Shown: in pieces, positions 17,178 to 24,591 of the stretch | How positions within the stretch are numbered: the first letter of the stretch is position 1 | Layout: every line of letters begins with the position of its first letter | DNA from: Microcaldota archaeon | GTDB lineage: Archaea > Micrarchaeota > Micrarchaeia > Micrarchaeales > Micrarchaeaceae | Direction: 5' to 3' | DNA: 64,000 bases | NCBI GenBank assembly: GCA_021811605.1 | Contig: JAJZNR010000011.1 | Location: forward strand, 1 to 64,000 | Program-made: the position numbers and the translations under genes | Notes under the pieces: model-generated | Database searches by the model: none | What the model saw: only the letters and a program-made list of their open reading frames with translations | What the model was told of the DNA's origin: nothing

Positions 17178-17837
17178 CTAATCGCCGGCGATCAGCCTGT
17201 CTTTTTTCAGCAGGGCCGCAGCGCAGCTGAAAAGCTCGGGCTCTACGCCCAGCTCCCTCGAAAGGTCCTGCATCGCGCCTTCCGATAACGCGCGCTTTGA
17301 CAGCCTCTGGAGAACCCTGAACAGCAGCTTGCGGTACACCTCGATGTTCGCCTTCAGTACGCCGTTTTCTCCCGAAATGCGCCTGATCGAATCCGCAAGC
17401 ACTACGTTGGACTCGGCCAGCTCCTTCAGCCTGCAATCTGACCGGTGTTCGGCAGGCTCTTGGACGCCTATGCGCGCCGCGTTTATCGCGCCGACAAGGT
17501 ATCCGTACAATGATGGAAGCCTTACTTCGTACACGCCGCCCAGATACGCGAGGATCGAAAGCATGACTACGAGGTTCGCGTTTGAGGAGTGAACGGAGTC
17601 ATGGTCTGTCGTGTAGCTGTAGATTATGCCGTTCCTGTCGAGCTCTAGGAGGGCGGTGCCAGAGCTGTTTTCTATTATGCACCTTATCCGAGTGCCGCAT
17701 GACATGACCCTCGCCTTCGGCAGACCGTCAAGCAGACGCTTTAGGGAAGCGAAGTCTCCGACTAGCTTTGCCTCGACATAAATCGAAGAAGTGGTTTGGA
17801 TATCATGTTCCGTTTTTTGCCTGCCTTGCGCTTGCAT
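17178..17837 (-). CDS. Unknown soluble protein of T4SS-like operon (219 aa)
   Basis: Not recognised. No signal peptide or clear membrane helix; the most hydrophobic stretch is near residues 88-118 (LVVMLSILAYLGG and PSLYGYLVGAI). The C-terminal third is helical with possible coiled coil (about 135-180) and ends in a small helical bundle. It overlaps the ATPase gene by 35 nt and abuts the 199-aa gene, so it is part of the same translated unit. A cytoplasmic partner of the ATPase is the simplest reading. Confidence 0.65.
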   Translation of the reverse strand: MQAQGRQKTEHDIQTTSSIYVEAKLVGDFASLKRLLDGLPKARVMSCGTRIRCIIENSSGTALLELDRNGIIYSYTTDHDSVHSSNANLVVMLSILAYLGGVYEVRLPSLYGYLVGAINAARIGVQEPAEHRSDCRLKELAESNVVLADSIRRISGENGVLKANIEVYRKLLFRVLQRLSKRALSEGAMQDLSRELGVEPELFSCAAALLKKDRLIAGD

Positions 17838-18915
17838 ACGAATCCACTATTGTTGAGTCGTCGAAACCGAGCTTTCTCAGGAACGTGACGATGTCCGGCC
17901 TGCCTGCCCCTTTCTTAATCAGCAGCTTTATTATGCCGACTATATCCGCGTCTCTGCGGTTGCTCTCTATGAGGTTAGCGAGGGCGCTTTCGATCTCGCC
18001 GTTCCCGAACACCTCTCTTGCCGTATCGGCGAATCTGGCGCCGGTTACCGATATTTTCATTTTCCCACCTGACAAACTATAGAAGCGCATCTCGAAACCG
18101 TCGATTTTCCTTATCGGCATGTGGATCGAGCCTTGCCGGCCCGTCTTGCGTATGGTATGGATCAGGCACTGCCCAAGCCCGAATCCGAATATCCTCCGCC
18201 TGTCTCTATCCGATATTATTCCGGAATCCACCAGAACCGTGAAGTCGTCGGTATTCTGCAGCTTGAATATCAAAAGGCAGGCCACGTTGGATACAATCTC
18301 ATTGCTTATGTCCTTGGCCATCTGAGACGCTATGACTACGCTGAAGCCGTACTTTCTCCCTTCGCGGAAGAGCTGCCCGAGTATCTTCCCGTCATCGAGC
18401 AGCCTCCAGGCTTCGTCGAGGACAACCACGCGCCTTTCCTTGGTGCCTATTCCTGTCTGCCTCATGAAGTCCGCAAGGAGGCCCAGCACGTTCTTCGCCG
18501 CGGATCGTTTCTCTGCGTCGGTCTGCAGGGAGGCGAGGCTTACGCTGTTCAATCCGCTGAACATCCCAGGAAAATCGATGTGGCTGCTCCCTTCCGGGCT
18601 TACCACCCTTCCATCCGCACCCCTGACCAGCTCGTCATACTCTCCGTTCCAGTCCACTATGAAGACGCCAGCGCCCTCGCCGAAAGCCGACCTGAAGAGG
18701 TAGTTCTTGAGGAAGTAGCTCTTGCCGGAGCCGGTCATGCCCAGAACTGCGATATGGGGGTTTATCAGCTGGTCGGTGTCTATGAATACTGGAATGTTGT
18801 AGACAAGCGATTTTCCGATGAAAACCCCCTGTTCCGGTATCTCTGAGAGCTCGGACTGCGCGACTATGCGCACGGATTTTCCCGCCTGCACCGAGTTTCC
18901 AAGCTGTTTAATCAT
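17803..18915 (-). CDS. VirB4/HerA-type ATPase, split (ATPase domain only)
   Basis: Hexameric-type motor ATPase of a conjugation-like machine. The 370-aa protein has Walker A GMTGSGKS (59-66), a VDWNGEYDELV segment, Walker B VVVLDEAWRLL (D167, E168; the DEAW form is typical of VirB4/TraC), a sensor segment ASQMAKD and a downstream FREGRKYGF with a possible finger arginine. VirB4 proteins are usually 600-850 aa because of a large N-terminal domain; here that domain seems to be the separate upstream gene. GGTGAT ahead of ATG 18915 overlaps the stop of that gene, so both are made together. HerA and archaeal CedB belong to the same superfamily and are alternatives. Confidence 0.8.
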   Translation of the reverse strand: MIKQLGNSVQAGKSVRIVAQSELSEIPEQGVFIGKSLVYNIPVFIDTDQLINPHIAVLGMTGSGKSYFLKNYLFRSAFGEGAGVFIVDWNGEYDELVRGADGRVVSPEGSSHIDFPGMFSGLNSVSLASLQTDAEKRSAAKNVLGLLADFMRQTGIGTKERRVVVLDEAWRLLDDGKILGQLFREGRKYGFSVVIASQMAKDISNEIVSNVACLLIFKLQNTDDFTVLVDSGIISDRDRRRIFGFGLGQCLIHTIRKTGRQGSIHMPIRKIDGFEMRFYSLSGGKMKISVTGARFADTAREVFGNGEIESALANLIESNRRDADIVGIIKLLIKKGAGRPDIVTFLRKLGFDDSTIVDSYASARQAKNGT

Positions 18916-18919
18916 CGGA

Positions 18920-19648
18920 TCACCAGGACATGGAGTCCAGCTTCAGCAGGTCAAGAAGGTCTGGTCCTTTGAGTACCCTCGATTTGGATTTGAGGATGCC
19001 GTCGAACTGGCTGGACAGTTCCCTTATCCTGGACTTCGCCTGCTCCTCGGCGTCATACGAGGTATCGGACACTGCGCACGCGACCGCATAGTACGCCAGC
19101 CGGAGCGGCGCGTTCCCGCTGCTTATAGCGGAGATGTCATGCTCCAGCTGCTCTATCTCCCTCTTTATCTGGTTTATCCTCGGGAGGTTCTGCTGCTTCT
19201 GCTCTATTCTCGACAGCGCAATCTCCTTCTCGCTGCGTTTTGTCCTAAGGTCGTCGACGACCTTGTCCGTATTGAGCCTTTCGACCTGCATGACGAATTT
19301 GAACGGGTGCGAGAAGTTTGCGATGATATTCTCTATCTGCGCGCTCTCTGGTGCGGCGTCATTTCCCACGGTGAAAACGGCTGCTGTTGTTGCGCTTATC
19401 GTCCCGCCCTTTCTCATGATGGCGCAGTTCCTGTCCCCGCTAAGCTCGTACCCGTTGAACACCTCGATGAGGTTTGTGTGCTTGAATATCAGGGAGTCGA
19501 TTATGTACCAGAGCTTGAACACCGACGCGGCGGATACCAGTAGCAAAGCGGTGGCTGCGACAAGGAACGGGTTCAGAGTGGCGATGCTGGCAGCAAGGGT
19601 CAGCACCGAGAGGGCGAGCAGGAGATAGAATAGCGTGTTCTCTTTCAT
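18920..19648 (-). CDS. VirB3/VirB4 N-terminal-like membrane protein
   Basis: A 242-aa protein with two N-terminal membrane helices (about 5-45), as in VirB3, then a soluble domain with a coiled coil (about 115-165) and a C-terminal segment RLAYYAVACAVSDTSYDAEE that resembles the N-terminal domain of VirB4/TraC ATPases. I infer that this gene is the missing VirB3-plus-VirB4-N part of the split ATPase encoded next. Start ATG 19646-19648 overlaps the VirB6-like stop as ATGA; an upstream GTG (19660) is in frame but less likely. Similarity is by layout and short patterns, so the assignment needs a profile search. Confidence 0.6.
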   Translation of the reverse strand: MKENTLFYLLLALSVLTLAASIATLNPFLVAATALLLVSAASVFKLWYIIDSLIFKHTNLIEVFNGYELSGDRNCAIMRKGGTISATTAAVFTVGNDAAPESAQIENIIANFSHPFKFVMQVERLNTDKVVDDLRTKRSEKEIALSRIEQKQQNLPRINQIKREIEQLEHDISAISSGNAPLRLAYYAVACAVSDTSYDAEEQAKSRIRELSSQFDGILKSKSRVLKGPDLLDLLKLDSMSW

Positions 19649-20685
19649 ATCGAAAACCACAGCAGGTTCACGCGGCCGAGCTGGATGTCCGAACCCAGAA
19701 TCTTGGAAAGCTCGCGTATGGATATCACGGTCAGCGCTATGTCGATGAGGGGGAGCAGGAAGGTAGATATTATCAATTCGCCGACGTAGAACGTGGCGTA
19801 GTCTATGAGGGTGGAGAGGAGTTGGCTTATGGAGTTTGGTCCGCTTGAAATGAACCCTACCAACGAATTATACGTGGTTGATTGGTTGTCTGCAAGTATC
19901 CGATTGAGCGATGACAGGTTAAAGATATCCATTGCGGATTCTGAAATCGAATCGAAGGTATCCACTACGTTTTTGTAGTTGGCAGAACTTATCGAAACGT
20001 TGTTCGAGCTTACAATCTGCGAGTTGAGGAAGAATGTCATCGGATATACCACGGAAAACCCCACAGCTATGGCGAGGAACAGGCCGCCAAGGTTCCGCGT
20101 GAAGAAGAATGCGCGGAGGACCATACCAAGCGGAAGGAAGATATTGGCAGCCAACGGCGGTATCGCGGTCAGTATTGTGACCTGCATTACGATGAGCACC
20201 AGGACGGCCGTAAGCAGGTCGATCAGACCTGAAAGGGGACCCAGCGCAAAGTTGAGGCCGCTCAGCCCGATGGAAACGATCAGATCGAGTTTGATGGATG
20301 CCAGCGTCCCTATCAAGACATACGTGTCTACTGCGCTGTACAACATTGAGATGACGCTTTGCTGCGTGCCCTGCAGGTAACCGAGCGCGTAGCATATGGC
20401 ATAGTTGTATGGCTGGATCGGGCATCCTTGGGGACCGGGTATCTGCGTCCCGGCCGGGACGTAACTGCTCAGAGAGCTCAGCAGCCCGGATGGATTAAGC
20501 ACCCACGCCAGGATTCCTATCAGCGTCACGCCGAACAGCGCTTCGAAGAGCTCGTTCGTACCGAATTCCTTGAGGCGCCTCTGGTCCAGAGCGTAGCCCA
20601 GGCCGTAGACTATGCCAGCCACTGCGAACATAATCGAGATGACGGCGATGACAGTCGAGTACCCGGCCAGGGGATCCATATGCAT
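19645..20685 (-). CDS. VirB6/CedA-like polytopic membrane protein
   Basis: A 346-aa membrane protein with about seven or eight hydrophobic helices and one larger polar region rich in Ser and Asn (about 225-290, with sequons). It starts with an outward N-terminus (MHMDPLAGYSTVIAVISIMF) and has a long helix pair around 150-215. This is the pattern of VirB6/TrbL and archaeal CedA channel subunits. Its ATG follows directly on the stop of the pilin-like gene and its own stop overlaps the next ATG, so the order pilin-VirB6-VirB3/4-VirB4 matches conjugation operons. It probably forms the membrane passage. Confidence 0.65.
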   Translation of the reverse strand: MHMDPLAGYSTVIAVISIMFAVAGIVYGLGYALDQRRLKEFGTNELFEALFGVTLIGILAWVLNPSGLLSSLSSYVPAGTQIPGPQGCPIQPYNYAICYALGYLQGTQQSVISMLYSAVDTYVLIGTLASIKLDLIVSIGLSGLNFALGPLSGLIDLLTAVLVLIVMQVTILTAIPPLAANIFLPLGMVLRAFFFTRNLGGLFLAIAVGFSVVYPMTFFLNSQIVSSNNVSISSANYKNVVDTFDSISESAMDIFNLSSLNRILADNQSTTYNSLVGFISSGPNSISQLLSTLIDYATFYVGELIISTFLLPLIDIALTVISIRELSKILGSDIQLGRVNLLWFSI

Positions 20686-21096
20686 CTACCCGACAGAGTT
20701 AGCAGTGCCGTTCACGGTAAGGTTGCTGAGCAGCTGCGAAGACACGCCGGCAAGCGAAGTCGATGCGACGCTAAGGACGCCGACCACTATCGCGCCTATT
20801 ATGATGTTCACCGCGGTGGTGTGGAACTGCGCCTTCTTCTCCGGAGGCATCAGCTGACCGAGAGCGTAGAATACGCCGGCAAGGACGAACAGCACGGCGC
20901 TGAGGGCCGGACCTATCTGCGCCAGGATCAGCTTCACCTCTTCTATAACCGGCAGGACGTCGAAAGCGGCATACGCCGGTCCGCCATAGCTGAATTTCGC
21001 TACGGCGAGCAACAGAACCGCCATAGGCAGTACCGTGTGTGACAGCCTGCCGACTGCAATCCAGACCGCATTCGTCTTACTTTTATATTTCCCCAT
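20686..21096 (-). CDS. VirB2/TrbC-like pilin candidate
   Basis: A 136-aa protein, first gene of the operon. It has a basic start, a long signal-peptide-like helix ending in PAYA (about 20-43), and two further helices (about 60-82 and 94-116) separated by a short charged loop PPEKKAQFHTT, then a polar tail with a sequon. This is the classic architecture of VirB2/TrbC conjugative pilins and of the archaeal CedA1/TedC subunits. AAGGTG sits 5 nt before the ATG. Processing after Ala43 would give a mature two-helix subunit of about 93 aa. Confidence 0.65.
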   Translation of the reverse strand: MGKYKSKTNAVWIAVGRLSHTVLPMAVLLLAVAKFSYGGPAYAAFDVLPVIEEVKLILAQIGPALSAVLFVLAGVFYALGQLMPPEKKAQFHTTAVNIIIGAIVVGVLSVASTSLAGVSSQLLSNLTVNGTANSVG

Positions 21097-21107
21097 GATA
21101 ACACCTT

Positions 21108-21150
21108 ATACTATAGTATCTATTTTAATAGAATAATAAATATTTAAATA
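21108..21150 (-). promoter_or_regulatory. Promoter of T4SS-like operon with 12-bp palindrome
   Basis: TATTTAAATA (21141-21150) is a strong TATA-like box. The perfect palindrome ATACTATAGTAT (21108-21119) lies where the transcript should start, between the box and the AAGGTG ribosome binding site. A repressor bound there would block the operon. Inferred from sequence only. Confidence 0.45.
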
Positions 21151-21275
21151 TATAGGTATAAGACGAAGCGGGGTTTGGGAGCGGTTTGGCTTGGAATGGA
21201 AGGCAGGGGCGACGTTCGCCGGAGAACGGAACCGTGAAGGGGAAATTATTTAAAGTCAGAGAATTGAATAAAAGC

Positions 21276-21962
21276 ATGGACATTGCAAAGACGCTCTTCT
21301 GGATCGGGCACGCATCCTTCTACGTAAAGGCGAAGGGGCAGACCATATTCATAGATCCGTTCAACCTTGGCGCAGAGATAAAGGAAAAGGCGGATCTTAT
21401 CCTGATAACCCACGCGCACGCCGACCACTGCGACAAGGGTTCAGTCAGCAAGATAATGAAGCCGGGTACGGAGGTGATGGGACCGGCAGACTGCCTGGAG
21501 AACCTCGGGATAAAGGACGGAAAAGCGGTGAAGCCAGGCCACAGCGAGATATGGAGGGAGATAAGCGTATCCACGGTTCCGGCCTACAACAACAAGTCCG
21601 GAAGGGAGAACTTCCATCCGAAGAGGAACGGCTGGGTGGGTTGGGTTCTGAACGTGGGGACCTTCGGCTCTGATGACTTCATCATATACCACGGAGGAGA
21701 CACGGACTTCATAGACGAGATGAAGGGATTCGCGAGGTATGGAATAGGGGCATCGCTCCTCCCGATAGGCGGCACCTACACCATGGACGTAGAGGAAGCG
21801 ATAGAGGCGCAGAAGTCGATAGGCGCGAAGCATGCGGTGCCTATGCACTACAAGAACCTTCTAGGCAGGGAGGGGTCGGAGAAAGCGGAGGCGCGCTTCA
21901 GGCAGGCGCTGCCTAACGCATTCGTGATGAAAGAGGTCCAGCCGCAGACCTTCAGGTTCTAG
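21276..21962 (+). CDS. Metal-dependent hydrolase, MBL fold (UPF0173-like)
   Basis: Predicted metallo-beta-lactamase-fold hydrolase of 228 aa; the substrate is unknown. The metal-binding motif is THAHADHCD (HxHxDH), with later ligands likely in YHGGDTDF and PMHYKN. Small family members of this size are widespread in archaea. I use ATG 21276 (MDIAKTLFWIGHASF) because a TTATTTAAAG box lies about 25 nt upstream, giving a leaderless transcript; a longer frame upstream lacks family-like sequence. It ends convergent with ksgA, overlapping 11 nt. Confidence 0.85.
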   Translation: MDIAKTLFWIGHASFYVKAKGQTIFIDPFNLGAEIKEKADLILITHAHADHCDKGSVSKIMKPGTEVMGPADCLENLGIKDGKAVKPGHSEIWREISVSTVPAYNNKSGRENFHPKRNGWVGWVLNVGTFGSDDFIIYHGGDTDFIDEMKGFARYGIGASLLPIGGTYTMDVEEAIEAQKSIGAKHAVPMHYKNLLGREGSEKAEARFRQALPNAFVMKEVQPQTFRF

Positions 21963-22749
21963 CCCTGATGAGCTTTGCCACCCGCTCCGACACGTCGAGT
22001 ATATCTTCTGGGGAGAGCTGGAACGGTCTCGCGTCGTGATTTCGTATCGAATCCGCAAGTTCCCTTACCTCGTCCTTCGGCAGGCGCAATTCCTCGGAAG
22101 AGTCTATGAGCGCGTTCCTCACCTTCTTCTTCTTGTGCATCATTATCAGGGAGAGCACTTCGAGTGCGCGCCTGTCGAGCTTTGCGCGCTTCGGTTTCAG
22201 GAGCACGACAGAGGAATTGACCCTCGGCTGGGGGTAGAAGTTTGCGGCAGACACGTCGAAGACGCGCTTGAGGTCGAACTGCAGCGAGGCGACGACGCTG
22301 AGCTTGGAATAGGTCCTGCTCCCGGGCTCGGCGAGCATGTGGTCAACAAACTCCTCCTGGAGGCAGAGGAGAGCGGGCAGGTTCCGCTCAGCGAGCCAGA
22401 AGAGCACCTTGCTGGAAATATTGTAAGGTATGTTGGATATCAGTATGTCGGCTTCTGATGCCTTTCCCGAAACGTCGAAGAAGTCTGCGTTTATGAGTTC
22501 GAGGTTCTTGGCCTTCAGCGAGCCGCTCAGGTAATCGTAGAGGCGTTTGTCCTTCTCTATGGCGATTACCCTTGAGGCCTGCCTGCACAGCTCTTTCGTG
22601 AGAACCCCCAATCCGGGCCCTATCTCCACGACTACCTTGCCAATCCCGAAATTAGCCTCGCTCTTGGCGATCCTGCCGTTGACCAGGAAATTCTGGCCCA
22701 GCCTTTTCGATGGTCCCAGCGACCTTGCGATATCAGCGTACTCCGACAT
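21952..22749 (-). CDS. ksgA: 16S rRNA dimethyladenosine transferase
   Basis: Methylates two adjacent adenines in the 3' hairpin of 16S rRNA during ribosome assembly. The 265-aa protein has the start motif KRLGQNFL, the SAM-binding VEIGPGLGVLT, the acidic IAIEKD, NADFFD and the catalytic NIPYNISS. This is the standard KsgA/Dim1 order. ATG 22747-22749 is used; it lies about 30 nt from an AT box shared with the divergent gene, so the transcript is probably leaderless. Confidence in the assignment is high. Confidence 0.95.
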   Translation of the reverse strand: MSEYADIARSLGPSKRLGQNFLVNGRIAKSEANFGIGKVVVEIGPGLGVLTKELCRQASRVIAIEKDKRLYDYLSGSLKAKNLELINADFFDVSGKASEADILISNIPYNISSKVLFWLAERNLPALLCLQEEFVDHMLAEPGSRTYSKLSVVASLQFDLKRVFDVSAANFYPQPRVNSSVVLLKPKRAKLDRRALEVLSLIMMHKKKKVRNALIDSSEELRLPKDEVRELADSIRNHDARPFQLSPEDILDVSERVAKLIRART

Positions 22750-22774
22750 CAAACCAGAGTTACTGATACTGAAT

Positions 22775-22786
22775 GATATTTATATG
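22775..22786. promoter_or_regulatory. Shared TATA-like box between divergent leaderless genes
   Basis: GATATTTATATG reads as a TATA-like element on both strands (ATATTTATAT; CATATAAATATC). It is about 26 nt from the plus-strand ATG 22806 and about 31 nt from the ksgA ATG, so one element may serve both genes. Confidence 0.45.
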
Positions 22787-22805
22787 TTGTATCTGTAGTC
22801 TTACC

Positions 22806-24368
22806 ATGCGTGTGGAAAGCGGAAAAGGGCAGAGCGCTATAGAGTTTCTTACGGTCTACGGTTACGTCTTCCTCATACTCGGGATAATGATAGGGCTCAT
22901 TGCCCTGTACTTCAGCATACCGCGCACGATCGTGCCGTTCCAGTGCAACTTCTATTCCGGCTTCCAGTGCACAGACGCCGCATTCGCCACTAACACCATT
23001 AGCGGCGTTACATCGCTCATTATCGTAGCCTCGGATACGCAGCCGGGGATAGTCAACATCAGCGCGTTCAACGCTGTGGTGAATGGACAGCAGCAGGCGG
23101 CGGCTAGCACAAGCTTCTGCATGCCGCAGCAGGTCATGCAGGGGCAGTATGTCTATTGCATGGTCAACTTCAGCTTCACGACCTCTCAGAGCGCGGTCTA
23201 CACCGGAAACTTCAGCATGAGCGCGAACTACTGCGGCTCCTCGGCAGTGAACGTATCTACGGCGAATTGCGTGGCTGGGTCGAACTACGTTTATTCTGGA
23301 AGCGTCAGGATACAGCCCACGCTGCTCTACACCCCTCTCAACAGCATAATAAACAGCTCACCGCACACCTCATTCTATGTGCCCATAACGTTGACAGACA
23401 CACAGACCGCTGCAGAGCCCGCTCCGTTCCAGCAGTTCCTGGAGGTAGATGCAGCGAGCTATGCGAAATACGAAAGGAGCGATCTGGGCAACATCAGGTT
23501 CTTCTACAACAACAGGGAGCTTCAGAGCTGGTGCGAGGCGAACTGCGCCTCGTCTGCAGCCAACGCGCTGTTCTGGGTCAGGCTGCCGTTCGGGTTCTCG
23601 AACACGATCAGCCCCGTGGTGGACATGTATTTCCTTTCTAATACGGTGGATTATGATTGCGTGTATGCGGGGGAGAACCCCATGATACCGTCGGACTACC
23701 AGTCGTGCGACAATGGCGCGAACGTATTCCTTGACTATGGAACCGGAGTATCGGCGTCAGGATGGACCATATACGGCACGGCCGGAGTCACAACGGCAGC
23801 TCCTGCCGGATCGCCGTTCGGTGCGAACTCGTACTACAGCGACAGCGGGAGTCACATGAATACCAGCATGCCCAACATGCAAGGCAACAACTTCATAGTC
23901 GACTACTACGGATATACGCAGAGCCTCGAGGATATATTTTTCGACGCCAATTCAACAGGATACGGACAGATGTTGAGGGTGGGAAACGGCGCCGGCTGGT
24001 TCGGGACTACGGATACGACAAGCTGGTCGAACTGGGACTGCCCGACAGGCTCTGACACTTTCTCCAATGAGTGGGGGCTGGTAGAAGAGGCAGTGAATAG
24101 CATAGGATACCCAACTCTGACTGTTTGGTCTGGACCGCCACCCCTGCTAGGCCTGGCCTATCTCTCCCCCTCGACCACCGAAAACGGATTTAGCTCGGCG
24201 TGTGGAGGGAGGCAGATGACCGCGGTGCAGCATTTCGGAAATTATGTAGGCCTTATGGGCGACGGAGGGGGCGGCGTGCAGTACTTCCAGCTGTTCATAG
24301 TGCGCGCCTATCCGGCGAACGACATAATGCCAACAGCCACGTTTGGCAATGTGGTGAGGGTTACCTGA
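22806..24368 (+). CDS. Class III signal-peptide surface protein with DUF2341-like domain
   Basis: A 520-aa exported protein. The start GKGQSAIEFLTVYGYVFLIL is an archaeal class III signal peptide (QSxxEFL form), cut before the hydrophobic segment so that the helix remains on the mature protein as in type IV pilins. Most class III proteins are small pilins; this one carries a large external part with many cysteines and sequons. The middle (about 210-290, FLEVDAASYAKYERSDLGNIR onward in parts) resembles the DUF2341 domain, and the following region (about 300-515) looks like a lectin/concanavalin-type beta sandwich. It may be a pilus tip adhesin or a surface sugar-binding protein. Start ATG 22806 sits 26 nt after a shared TATA-like box, so it is probably leaderless. 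Confidence 0.7.
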   Translation: MRVESGKGQSAIEFLTVYGYVFLILGIMIGLIALYFSIPRTIVPFQCNFYSGFQCTDAAFATNTISGVTSLIIVASDTQPGIVNISAFNAVVNGQQQAAASTSFCMPQQVMQGQYVYCMVNFSFTTSQSAVYTGNFSMSANYCGSSAVNVSTANCVAGSNYVYSGSVRIQPTLLYTPLNSIINSSPHTSFYVPITLTDTQTAAEPAPFQQFLEVDAASYAKYERSDLGNIRFFYNNRELQSWCEANCASSAANALFWVRLPFGFSNTISPVVDMYFLSNTVDYDCVYAGENPMIPSDYQSCDNGANVFLDYGTGVSASGWTIYGTAGVTTAAPAGSPFGANSYYSDSGSHMNTSMPNMQGNNFIVDYYGYTQSLEDIFFDANSTGYGQMLRVGNGAGWFGTTDTTSWSNWDCPTGSDTFSNEWGLVEEAVNSIGYPTLTVWSGPPPLLGLAYLSPSTTENGFSSACGGRQMTAVQHFGNYVGLMGDGGGGVQYFQLFIVRAYPANDIMPTATFGNVVRVT

Positions 24369-24460
24369 CTGGTTGCGCATACAGAAACCGCTTTATAGCT
24401 TTTTCATTATATCCTATCCATACCTTATCCATATCTTGTCAGCATCCGTATCCTTACGGT

Positions 24461-24532
24461 GCCCCAGTAGCTCAGTGGCAGAGCGTCTGCATGGTAAGCA
24501 GAAGGCCGAGGGTTCAACTCCCTTCTGGGGCT
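24461..24532 (+). tRNA. tRNA-Thr (anticodon GGT)
   Basis: Cloverleaf of 72 nt: acceptor GCCCCAG pairs with CTGGGGC, D-arm GCTC/GAGC, anticodon stem TCTGC/GCAGA with loop ATGGTAA giving anticodon GGT, and T-arm with loop TTCAACT. The discriminator base is T, usual for archaeal tRNA-Thr. No intron and no encoded CCA. Confidence 0.95.
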
Positions 24533-24591
24533 TGCGTTTCTCAAGCTTCCGTAACAGATTTAGCTCTTCGTGAGCCATTGTGATTGATTCC

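Noticed and set aside
22806-24368. Membership of the class III pilin-like gene in the T4SS-like operon
   Set aside because: It is on the other strand, separated by two unrelated genes, and has a different export signal.
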